Part shown: one piece after another, positions 1 to 5,730 of the stretch
How the letters are laid out: every line of letters begins with the position of its first letter
How positions within the stretch are numbered: the stretch's first letter is position 1
Assembly (NCBI GenBank): GCA_005786775.1
Contig: SYDD01000137.1
Location: 1 to 9,870, forward strand
Reading direction: 5' to 3'
Source: Opitutaceae bacterium
Lineage (GTDB): Bacteria; Verrucomicrobiota; Verrucomicrobiia; Opitutales; Opitutaceae
Length of the DNA stretch: 9,870 nt
The notes under the pieces: model-generated
The model's database searches: none
The model's input: the letters and a program-made list of their open reading frames with translations, nothing else
What the model was told of the DNA's origin: nothing
Made by a program: the position numbers and the translations under genes

Positions 1-1
1 G

Positions 2-592
2 CCCGGCACCCCCGGACCCGAGCCCCGACCCGGTGCCGAGTTCCGTCGCGGCCCAGGCCCCCGCGGCCCGCAGCCCGGTCCCCGGCCCGGTATGCCGCCC
101 GCGGCGGAACGTGAACGCGTGTCCTTCCTTGGCGCCGCCGTCGCGCCGGCCCCAGCGGTCCTTTCGGCCCAGCTTGGCCTCCCGCGCGAGTCCGGGCTGG
201 TCGTCCTTCAGGTCGATTCCCGCGGCCCCGCCCAGGGCGTGCTGCGGCCCCACGACCTGCTCACGCAGCTGGATGATCAGTTGCTCATCAACCCGCAGCA
301 GTTTGCCGCGCTGGTCCGCCAGCGCGCGGAGGGCGCGGAGGTCGCGTTGACCCTCTTCCGCGCGGGGAAGAAGGAGACGCTCAAGGTGAAGCTCGGCGCC
401 CGCGACGAACCGGTGCGGCGGCCCTTTGAAGGCGCGATGCAACCCCGCTTCGGCCGGCCCGAAGGGGAGTCCAACCCCGGGGCGGGGCCCGGCCCCGGCA
501 GCGGTACAAGCCGCGGTCCCGGCGCTCGGCCTTTCCCGCCCCGCGAGGGCGGGCCCGTGCCGCCGCCCGCCCCGGGCTCCGGTCCGGGCTGA
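2..592 (+). CDS. PDZ-domain protein, 5'-truncated by the window edge
   Basis: The frame is open from the first base and ends at TGA 590-592, giving 196 visible residues. Residues 1-30 are Pro/Gly/Arg-rich low complexity. A single PDZ domain follows at about 41-128: an FLGAAV start, SGLVVLQVDSRGPAQ, then the carboxylate-loop-side segment GVLRPHDLLTQLDDQLL and an ending LKVKLGAR. The last 65 residues are again Gly/Pro-rich and probably disordered. PDZ domains of this HtrA/DegP-like type bind C-terminal peptides; no protease domain is visible, so this is a scaffold or the end of a larger protein. An ATG at 92 would give a 166-residue protein, but it would start only about 10 residues before the PDZ domain, has no signal peptide, and the same low-complexity composition continues upstream of it. 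I therefore treat the gene as starting outside the window. A strong terminator follows 50 bases after the stop. The PDZ call is firm; cellular location and partner are unknown. Confidence 0.75.
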   Translation, partial: PGTPGPEPRPGAEFRRGPGPRGPQPGPRPGMPPAAERERVSFLGAAVAPAPAVLSAQLGLPRESGLVVLQVDSRGPAQGVLRPHDLLTQLDDQLLINPQQFAALVRQRAEGAEVALTLFRAGKKETLKVKLGARDEPVRRPFEGAMQPRFGRPEGESNPGAGPGPGSGTSRGPGARPFPPREGGPVPPPAPGSGPG

Positions 593-642
593 CCCCCGCA
601 CGCGGATCGGGGTTGAACCACCCCGCGGTTCCCGCTGACCTC

Positions 643-672
643 AGCCCGCCCGCCCTCCGGGCGGGCTTTCTT
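643..672 (+). terminator. Intrinsic terminator of the PDZ gene
   Basis: Perfect 10-bp GC-rich stem: AGCCCGCCCG (643-652) pairs with CGGGCGGGCT (658-667) around a 5-base loop (653-657). The run TTTCTT follows, ending at 672. It lies 50 bases after the PDZ stop codon on the same strand. The T-tract ends exactly one base before the ATG (673) of the next gene, so the hairpin also occupies that gene's translation initiation region. Confidence 0.85.
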
Positions 673-1584
673 ATGCCCCTGCTGCAATCCCCCCTCAGCC
701 GCCGCGCCTTCCTCGCCCACGCCACCGCCGTCGGCCTCGGCGTCACCCTTGCCCGCCGCGCGCTCGCGGCGGCCGCCACGCCCGCCGACCCGCACACGTG
801 GGCGCTCCTCGCGGACACCCACATTGCCGCGGACCGGACCAGGGTCGCCCGCGGGGTGAATCTCACGGAGCACCTCACCGACGTCGTCCGGGATATCCTC
901 TCCCGGCCGCGCCGGTCCGCGGGCCTGTTCATCGATGGCGACCTCGCGCTGAACACGGGCGAGGAGGGTGACTACGCGGTCCTCAACGAGTTGCTCCTGC
1001 CGGTGCGCGGCGCGGGCATCCCGATCACCCTCGCGCTCGGGAACCACGACCACCGGGCGCGCTGCTGGGCGGGCCTGCCCGGCGAACGCCGCCACGAGGC
1101 CGCCGCGGGCGAACGGCAGACGGCGGTCGTGCGCGGGGAGCGCGCCAACTGGTTCGTGCTCGATTCCCTGGACCGCACCAACTCGACGCCCGGCGTGCTC
1201 GGCGCCGAGCAGCTCGCCTGGCTCGGCCGGGCCCTGGACGCGCACGCCGACCGGCCGGCCCTCGTGATGGTGCACCACAACCCGAACACGGGCGGCAACA
1301 AGAACGGCCTCACCGACACCGACGCGCTGATGGCCGTGCTCCGGCCGCGGCGTCACGTGCAGGCGCACTTTTACGGCCATGCTCACCGCTGGCAGATCGA
1401 CCGAGACGAGAGCGGCATCCACCTCGTCAACCTCCCCGCGGTCGCCTACCCGTTCGCCCCAGACCAACCGAGCGGCTGGGTGGAGGCGACCGTGCTCCCG
1501 TCAGGCCTGCGGCTCGAGTTGCGCGCCCGCGACACCCGCTTCCCCGGACACGGTCAGGCACGGGAACTTGCTTGGCGGACCTGA
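673..1584 (+). CDS. Tat-exported metallophosphoesterase (calcineurin-like)
   Basis: 303-residue protein of the calcineurin-like phosphoesterase superfamily, binuclear-metal enzymes that hydrolyse phosphomono- or diesters. The motif set is complete: D48-x-H50 in LLADTH, G89-D90 in FIDGD, G123-N-H-D126, the H201-H202 pair after LVMV, and G235-H-A-H238. The N-terminus carries a twin-arginine signal, SRRAFL at 9-14, followed by a hydrophobic stretch and an Ala-rich cleavage area around residues 32-36. The protein is therefore expected to be folded with metal in the cytoplasm and exported. The ATG at 673 puts the Tat motif at the usual distance from the N-terminus. An in-frame TTG at 613 would add 20 residues encoded across the terminator and is less likely. 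No Shine-Dalgarno is visible; the bases before ATG are the terminator arm and U-tract. The domain order resembles CpdA/purple-acid-like exported phosphoesterases, but the substrate cannot be read from the sequence. The gene converges on the dipeptidase gene with a 12-base gap. Confidence 0.88.
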   Translation: MPLLQSPLSRRAFLAHATAVGLGVTLARRALAAAATPADPHTWALLADTHIAADRTRVARGVNLTEHLTDVVRDILSRPRRSAGLFIDGDLALNTGEEGDYAVLNELLLPVRGAGIPITLALGNHDHRARCWAGLPGERRHEAAAGERQTAVVRGERANWFVLDSLDRTNSTPGVLGAEQLAWLGRALDAHADRPALVMVHHNPNTGGNKNGLTDTDALMAVLRPRRHVQAHFYGHAHRWQIDRDESGIHLVNLPAVAYPFAPDQPSGWVEATVLPSGLRLELRARDTRFPGHGQARELAWRT

Positions 1585-1596
1585 GCCGGGCGTTGG

Positions 1597-2697
1597 CTAC
1601 GGTCGTCCTGGCAATGACCGGCGCAGGAAGTCGATCAGGTTGCCGCCTAGGATTCCCGCCACATCGGCGTCCCGGTAGCCCCGCGCCCGCAGAATGTCGC
1701 TTAAGGCGCGCAGATCGGCAATAGAGTCGATGTCTATCGGGGTCTGCTCGGTGCCAAAGGCACCGTCGAGGTCGCTGCCAATCCCGACGTGGCGCGCGTC
1801 CCCGGCGAGCTGGCAGAAGTGGTCGATGTGGTCCGCCACCCGCTCCAGCCGCAGCCCGGCCGCGGCCGGCGTTGTCCTCCCGCGCTCCCATCCAGGCACT
1901 AGCATCCAAGCGTCGAGGCAGACAGACGCCACTCCTCCCCGGGCGACCAAACCGCGAAACAGGTCGTCGGGCAACTGGCGCTGGTGCGGAGCGAGAGCGC
2001 GGGCGTTGTGGTGGCTCGCCCACAGGGGACCCGCGTAAAGCTCCAGCGCCTGCCGCAGGCAGTCGTCGCTCAGGTGCGTTACGTCGAGGATCAAGCCGAG
2101 CTGCCCCGCCCGCCGCAACAGTTCCAAGCCACGCACGGGGAAGGGTCCGGTGGTGTCGGTCCCCTGCGCGTAGACGCCGGGGCCGTAGTGCGCCGGGCCG
2201 AGGGCCCGCAGTCCGTCCGTCCAGGCACGTTCCAGATGCCCGAGGGTGACGAGGGAGTCCGCGCCCTCGAGGCTGCGAACGTAGCCGACCGGACCCTCCC
2301 GGCCCGCGGCGCGGGCCCCGTGCCACGCGGCAAGATGCGCGTCGAGTCCGGCGCGGTCCGTAATGGGCGTAAGTTCCCCAGCCACCTCCAGCTCACGGTA
2401 CCAGGCGAGCTGAGCCTGAGTCATTGCCCAGGCCTGAGCCGGGGCGCGCCAGCCAGACACCGGGCTGAACGCCTCGTGCGCGAGCCGGGCGATCTGGGTG
2501 GCAACGCAGACCGCGACCCCGCCGCGGCGAAGTTCGGGGAGGCAGACCGTGCCCCGGCCTCGGTCAGGACGGTCGCGGAGGTGGGCCTCGGCCGCGCGCA
2601 CCGCGGCGAGGGGTTGGGTGAGATCACGGTTCCACTCGAGCGCGTTCATCGCGAGATCGAGATGGCAGTCGACAATCGGGGGGAAGTCCGAGTTCAC
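1597..2697 (-). CDS. Membrane-dipeptidase (renal dipeptidase, M19) family peptidase
   Basis: 366-residue zinc dipeptidase of peptidase family M19 in the amidohydrolase superfamily. The metal site is complete: H12-x-D14 in VDCHLDL, bridging E144 in RSLEGADS, H208 in LDVTHLS, and H229 in SHHNAR with the substrate-side R233. D309 lies in the family hallmark GIGSDLDG. Known members hydrolyse dipeptides and often accept a D-residue at the C-terminal position. There is no signal peptide or lipobox, so a cytoplasmic enzyme is expected despite the family name. The start is GTG at 2697, overlapping the permease stop as GTGA, and it places the HxD motif near the N-terminus as in the family. The frame stays open far upstream (to 3672), but that part is an antiphase shadow of the permease. 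It is the last gene of the four-gene operon and plausibly frees amino acids that the upstream D-amino-acid enzyme uses. No terminator is visible after the TAG at 1597-1599. Confidence 0.9.
   Translation of the reverse strand: MNSDFPPIVDCHLDLAMNALEWNRDLTQPLAAVRAAEAHLRDRPDRGRGTVCLPELRRGGVAVCVATQIARLAHEAFSPVSGWRAPAQAWAMTQAQLAWYRELEVAGELTPITDRAGLDAHLAAWHGARAAGREGPVGYVRSLEGADSLVTLGHLERAWTDGLRALGPAHYGPGVYAQGTDTTGPFPVRGLELLRRAGQLGLILDVTHLSDDCLRQALELYAGPLWASHHNARALAPHQRQLPDDLFRGLVARGGVASVCLDAWMLVPGWERGRTTPAAAGLRLERVADHIDHFCQLAGDARHVGIGSDLDGAFGTEQTPIDIDSIADLRALSDILRARGYRDADVAGILGGNLIDFLRRSLPGRP
2694..2697 (-). other. GTGA stop/start overlap, permease to dipeptidase
   Basis: On the minus strand, GTG (2697-2695) starts the dipeptidase and TGA (2696-2694) ends the permease. 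No Shine-Dalgarno-like sequence is visible just upstream, where the bases are pyrimidine-rich (TTTCCCTTTGCCT). Initiation probably depends on re-initiation by ribosomes leaving the permease. Confidence 0.8.
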
Positions 2698-4016
2698 AGG
2701 CAAAGGGAAAGCAGTAGCGTGGCGCCGAGGCCGGCCACCCCGAGGATCGTTTCCAGCGCGGTCCAGGTGCGGAGGGTCTGGCCGACAGAGAGGCCGAGCG
2801 CGTCCTTCACGATCCAGAAGCCGCCGTCGTTTAGATGCGAGACGACGAGCGAGCCGAAGCCCACCGCGAGCACCATCAGCGCCGACGGCACGCCCGGGTT
2901 GGCCGCGAGCAGCGGCGCCACGAGGCCCGCCGCGGTGGTGGCCGCGACCGTCGCCGATCCAGTCGCGACCCGGATGAACGCCGCCACCAGCCAGCCGAGC
3001 ACGAGAGGCGGGAGCGCGAGGTCCGCGCCAAGGCCCGCGAGCTCCCGGGCGACGCCGGCCTCCCGCAGTACCCGCGCAAACCCGCCGCCAGCGCCAACCA
3101 CGAGCAGCGTCATCCCGATCGCGGCGACACTTTCCTCGGTCAAACCGAGTTGCTCCCGGCGAGAGCGGCCGGACTCCTGCGCGAGGAACCGGAGCCCCAA
3201 TAGCACCGCCGCAGCCAGCGCCACCAATGGGTGGCCCGCCACGGCTAGGAGCCCCCGGACCGCGGAACCGACCGGGAGCGCCAGCTCGGCAGCGGAGGCG
3301 GCCAGCATCAGCCCAATCGGCAACGCGACCACGGCGGCAACCGCGCCTAACGCGGGTCGAGAGCCGGTTTCCAGTGCCGGGGCCGCCGCCGGAGTTGGCT
3401 CGCCCACCCGCGGCGCGACCCAACGGGCGTACAGGGGCCCGGCCACCAGCGCCGCCGGCAGCCCGGCAACCAAGGCTAGCCCCAGGACCACACCCGGAGA
3501 CGCGCCCAGCGCATCCGCAGCCGCGACGGCTCCCGGATGCGGTGGCGTCAGCCCGTGCATCACCGACAGGAAGGCGGCCAGCGTAAGCAGCGGGGGCAGG
3601 GTCGGCTGCCCAGCGCGGCGGGCCAGCGCGGCCACGACCGGGGCCAGCAGCAGCAATCCAATCGTGAACCAAGTGACGAGGCCAATTATCCCGCCCAGCA
3701 GCGCTGCCACCAGCACGGCACGCCGCGGCCCGCAGAGGCCGGCGAGCCGTTCTGCTAGCACCTCGGCACCGCCCGTGGCCGCCAACAACCGCCCGAGCAT
3801 CGCCCCAAGCGCGATCATCCCGGCCACCCCGCCCAGCGTGGCGCCCAGACCCTCCTGGAATTGGCGCAACACGGCCAGCGGACTGAGCCCCGCGCCGAGG
3901 CCCGCCGCCAGCGCCGCAAGCAGCAGCGCGATGAAACCGTTGACCTGCCGCCAGGTCACCAGCGCCACCAGTAGGACAAGCGCGGCGAGCGCGGACAACA
4001 GGGCAGTTCCGGCCAT
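2694..4016 (-). CDS. GntP-family permease (gluconate/D-serine DsdX-like)
   Basis: 440-residue polytopic membrane protein, close to the usual 440-450 residues of the GntP family (H+ symporters for gluconate and related acids; DsdX of E. coli carries D-serine). Family motifs are clear: HGLTPPHPG at 154-162, ATGSATVA at 351-358 and SHLNDGGFW at 393-401, followed by the conserved QTLRTWTALETI segment. Hydrophobic helices run through most of the length, with a hydrophilic Pro/Ala/Glu linker at about 201-222 and a charged loop at about 279-296. The start is ATG 4016, five bases after the stop of the PLP-enzyme gene. The frame extends to 4400, but that part is hydrophilic, Arg-rich and overlaps the PLP-enzyme gene, so it is not coding here. 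The family call is firm. Substrate is inferred from context: adjacency to a D-serine dehydratase-like enzyme and RidA favours D-serine or another D-hydroxy amino acid over gluconate, since no gluconate kinase or sugar-acid enzyme is nearby. Confidence 0.9.
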   Translation of the reverse strand: MAGTALLSALAALVLLVALVTWRQVNGFIALLLAALAAGLGAGLSPLAVLRQFQEGLGATLGGVAGMIALGAMLGRLLAATGGAEVLAERLAGLCGPRRAVLVAALLGGIIGLVTWFTIGLLLLAPVVAALARRAGQPTLPPLLTLAAFLSVMHGLTPPHPGAVAAADALGASPGVVLGLALVAGLPAALVAGPLYARWVAPRVGEPTPAAAPALETGSRPALGAVAAVVALPIGLMLAASAAELALPVGSAVRGLLAVAGHPLVALAAAVLLGLRFLAQESGRSRREQLGLTEESVAAIGMTLLVVGAGGGFARVLREAGVARELAGLGADLALPPLVLGWLVAAFIRVATGSATVAATTAAGLVAPLLAANPGVPSALMVLAVGFGSLVVSHLNDGGFWIVKDALGLSVGQTLRTWTALETILGVAGLGATLLLSLCL

Positions 4017-4021
4017 AGGAC

Positions 4022-5137
4022 TCAGAAGTTCAGCCGGCGGGCCCGCGCCACTACCGGCCAGCGGTCCACGGTTCGTCCCCCGCGCGCCACCAGCACGCGG
4101 TCGTGCAGCGCCACCGTGGGGCAGATGTGCCACGGGATGCCATGCAGCACCGTGCCCACCGGGAATTCCGCCGCCCGCGCTGTCTCCACCACGAGATGTT
4201 CCTCGCTGTGCGTGATCGCCCGCGCGTCCGGCAGCGCCGGAAAAACGACCCGCGGATGCGGCATCTCGCTGGCGACCGCCTTGTGCCCGAGGTCGAGGCA
4301 GAGCCGCCCGGCGCCGGGCCGGCTGATCACGCGCGTCAGCAGCGCCGCCGCCGGGAGAAAATCCTGGTCCGGCAGTGCGGTTGCGTACCCGGCATCCCAC
4401 AGCACGCAGGTCCCCGGACTCAGCTCGACCCCGGGTCGCCGCGCGTGGACCGGAAAGGTGGGCGTACCGCCCCAGACCACCCGCGGTACCGTCAAACCGC
4501 GCGCAATCAGCTCGGCCCGCAAGGCGTCCACCCGCGCCACCGCGGGTGCCGCGGCCGCCACCCGTTCCTCCAGCACTCGCTGCCGGAGATGCCCGTCGTA
4601 GGCATGCAGGCCGCCCGGCCGCAGCCCCGGCGCGGCGGCGATCGCGGCATAGAGGTCTAGGGCGTCGGGACCCGGAACGATCCCCGTTCGGGCCATTCCG
4701 ACGTCGAGATCCACGAGCACTTCCAGCGGGGCGTGCCCGCCGGCCGCCGCCGCTGCCAACCCGGCCAGCGCACCGGGGTCATCGACGATGGTGGAGAAGC
4801 GGACCGCTGGGAAGGCGCGCGCGAGTTCCACCAGCCGCGCAGCGTTCGGACCGACCGGCTGGGCGGCCAGAGTGATCTCGGCGGCCCCGGCCCCGGCGGC
4901 CATCTCGGCCTCCGCGATGGTGGCGCACTTGCAGCGCGTTATCCCCAGGCGCACCTGCAGGGAGACGAGCGCCGGTAGCTTGTGCGTCTTCACGTGCGGG
5001 CGGAGGCGAGCCGGATTGCCCGCGAGTGCAATCATCCGCCGGAGATTTTCCTCGATCCGCTCGGGGAAAAGCACCAGCGCGGGCGTCGCGAGCGCAGATT
5101 CATCTGCCAGCCGCATCCAGTCAGCGGCGGCGCTCAT
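4022..5137 (-). CDS. PLP-dependent D-serine dehydratase / D-threonine aldolase family enzyme
   Basis: 371-residue fold-type III PLP enzyme (alanine-racemase-like N-terminal barrel, D-TA/DSD family). The Schiff-base lysine is K50 in RPHVKTHK. LVDLDVGMARTG at 141-152 and GGLHAYDGHL at 175-184 are family barrel segments. The C-terminal domain has SEEH at 311-314 and the metal site WHICPTV with H337 and C339. Zinc D-serine dehydratases of the chicken/yeast type use a His-x-Cys pair, whereas D-threonine aldolases use His-x-Asp, so dehydration of D-serine (to pyruvate and ammonia) or of a 3-hydroxy-D-amino acid is my preferred reaction. D-threonine aldolase remains possible. It is cytoplasmic, with no signal peptide. 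The ATG at 5137 overlaps the RidA-gene stop as ATGA. The stop is five bases from the permease start. Its position between RidA and a DsdX-like permease supports a D-amino-acid catabolic role: the aminoacrylate it would release is a RidA substrate. Confidence 0.88.
   Translation of the reverse strand: MSAAADWMRLADESALATPALVLFPERIEENLRRMIALAGNPARLRPHVKTHKLPALVSLQVRLGITRCKCATIAEAEMAAGAGAAEITLAAQPVGPNAARLVELARAFPAVRFSTIVDDPGALAGLAAAAAGGHAPLEVLVDLDVGMARTGIVPGPDALDLYAAIAAAPGLRPGGLHAYDGHLRQRVLEERVAAAAPAVARVDALRAELIARGLTVPRVVWGGTPTFPVHARRPGVELSPGTCVLWDAGYATALPDQDFLPAAALLTRVISRPGAGRLCLDLGHKAVASEMPHPRVVFPALPDARAITHSEEHLVVETARAAEFPVGTVLHGIPWHICPTVALHDRVLVARGGRTVDRWPVVARARRLNF
5134..5137 (-). other. ATGA stop/start overlap, RidA to PLP enzyme
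   Basis: On the minus strand, ATG (5137-5135) starts the PLP enzyme and TGA (5136-5134) ends the RidA gene. Only a weak GAG lies upstream at Shine-Dalgarno distance. Coupled translation of the two would keep the aminoacrylate producer and its scavenger in step. Confidence 0.8.
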
Positions 5138-5595
5138 CGCAGCTCAAAGATGGCCTCGACCTCGACCGCGATGTCCCCAGGGAGGGGCCCCATGCCGACG
5201 GCGCTTCGCGCGCCGATGCCGTGCTCGGAGCCGAATACCTCGGCGAAGAGTTCACTGCAGCCATTGATGACCTGCGGGTGCTCGAGGAAAGACGGGCCGG
5301 AGTTCACCATCCCGAGCACCTTCACCAGCCGCGCCACCCGGTCGAGCGAGCCGAGCTCCGCGCGGAGCGTCGCCAGAATCGCCAGGCCACACTGCCGTGC
5401 CGCGGCGCGCCCCTGCGTCAGGTCCAGGTCGACGCCCACCCGCCCGCGGATCAGCGAGCCATCCGGGCGAACCGGCCCGTGGCCGGAGACATAGGCGAGG
5501 CCTTGGGCGATCACGAGCGGACGGTAAACAGCCACCGGTCGCGGGGCGGGGGGGAGGATCAACGAGAGGCGGGCAAGGTTGGATTCCGGGGTCAT
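5134..5595 (-). CDS. RidA family (YjgF/YER057c/UK114) protein
   Basis: 153-residue member of the RidA/YjgF family, of the slightly longer subgroup (about 150 residues rather than 125-130). The family's enamine/imine deaminase residues are kept: R130 in GARSAVGMGPLP and E145 in AVEVEAIF. The 15-residue spacing equals R105-E120 of E. coli RidA. YVSGHGP at 35-41 is the usual N-terminal strand motif. Canonical RidA hydrolyses 2-aminoacrylate and related enamines made by PLP-dependent dehydratases, protecting other PLP enzymes. Members of this longer subgroup are less well characterised, so activity is likely but not certain. The ATG at 5595 gives the typical family N-terminus. A GTG at 5676 would add 27 residues that do not fit the family. 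It is the first gene of the operon. No Shine-Dalgarno is present; the leader just before ATG reads CTTCCTCCCC. Confidence 0.9.
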   Translation of the reverse strand: MTPESNLARLSLILPPAPRPVAVYRPLVIAQGLAYVSGHGPVRPDGSLIRGRVGVDLDLTQGRAAARQCGLAILATLRAELGSLDRVARLVKVLGMVNSGPSFLEHPQVINGCSELFAEVFGSEHGIGARSAVGMGPLPGDIAVEVEAIFELR

Positions 5596-5604
5596 CGGGG
5601 AGGA

Positions 5605-5610
5605 AGTATC
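5605..5610 (-). promoter_or_regulatory. Candidate -10 element of the RidA operon (weak)
   Basis: On the minus strand the region reads TTTATGGGATACTT. The hexamer GATACT matches a TATAAT-type -10 at four of six positions. It ends nine bases before the operon's ATG, so a transcript started there would be leaderless or nearly so. I see no good TTGACA-like -35 at 16-18 bases upstream. This is a suggestion only. Confidence 0.2.
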
Positions 5611-5666
5611 CCATAAACCACCGGGCCCACGGGACTGCTTCAGGTTGTGGGCTGATGCCCCGCTCG

Positions 5667-5694
5667 GGCAAGCCACAGCTCTTCTGGCTTTGCC
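5667..5694. repeat. Imperfect inverted repeat (9-bp stem, one bulge)
   Basis: GGCAAGCCA (5667-5675) pairs with TGGCTTTGCC (5685-5694), with one unpaired T and a 9-base loop. It sits about 36 bases before the GTG of the heme-protein gene and about 70 bases before the operon start. It lacks a T-tract and so is not a terminator. It could be an operator for a dimeric regulator or a hairpin in the 5' leader of the plus-strand gene. Confidence 0.45.
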
Positions 5695-5730
5695 GTTGCC
5701 TCTCCCCGGCGTCCTTCGTGCATTCAGCCT

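Larger units (their letters stand above)
5596..5730. promoter_or_regulatory. Divergent promoter region between RidA operon and heme-protein gene
   Basis: These 135 bases separate two divergently transcribed genes, so promoters for both must lie here or overlap the coding ends. It is the only real intergenic region in the window apart from the 80-base stretch holding the terminator. No clear sigma-70 promoter is visible toward the plus strand. The region contains an imperfect hairpin (5667-5694) and a short GGGC-TGAT-GCCC inverted repeat (5649-5660). No regulator gene lies beside it in the window. Confidence 0.55.

Noticed and set aside
613..641. Possible promoter TTGAAC, 17-base spacer, TGACCT ahead of the phosphoesterase
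   Set aside because: The match to consensus is poor (four and three of six) and the predicted start would fall inside the terminator stem; not strong enough to list.
613..672. TTG at 613 as start of the phosphoesterase
   Set aside because: It would be translated through the terminator hairpin and would push the Tat motif to about residue 29; ATG 673 is a better fit.
277..1467. A 396-codon open frame on the minus strand
   Set aside because: It is antisense to the PDZ and phosphoesterase genes, both of which have clear motifs; its composition is Arg/Gly/Val-rich with no domain.
2698..3672. Upstream extension of the dipeptidase frame
   Set aside because: The extra 325 codons overlap the permease in another frame and are low-complexity Gly/Arg/Ala. 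The GTG at 2697 gives the normal family N-terminus and a GTGA overlap.
1984..4215. A 743-codon open frame on the plus strand
   Set aside because: It is antisense to the dipeptidase and permease, which have complete family motifs. Its translation is Ser/Ala/Arg/Pro-rich with no recognisable domain, as expected for an antisense frame in GC-rich DNA.
4017..4400. Upstream extension of the permease frame
   Set aside because: It is hydrophilic and Arg-rich, overlaps the PLP-enzyme gene, and the ATG at 4016 begins the first membrane helix at family length.
5596..5676. GTG at 5676 as start of the RidA gene
   Set aside because: The extra 27 residues do not resemble a RidA N-terminus and would use up most of the divergent promoter region.
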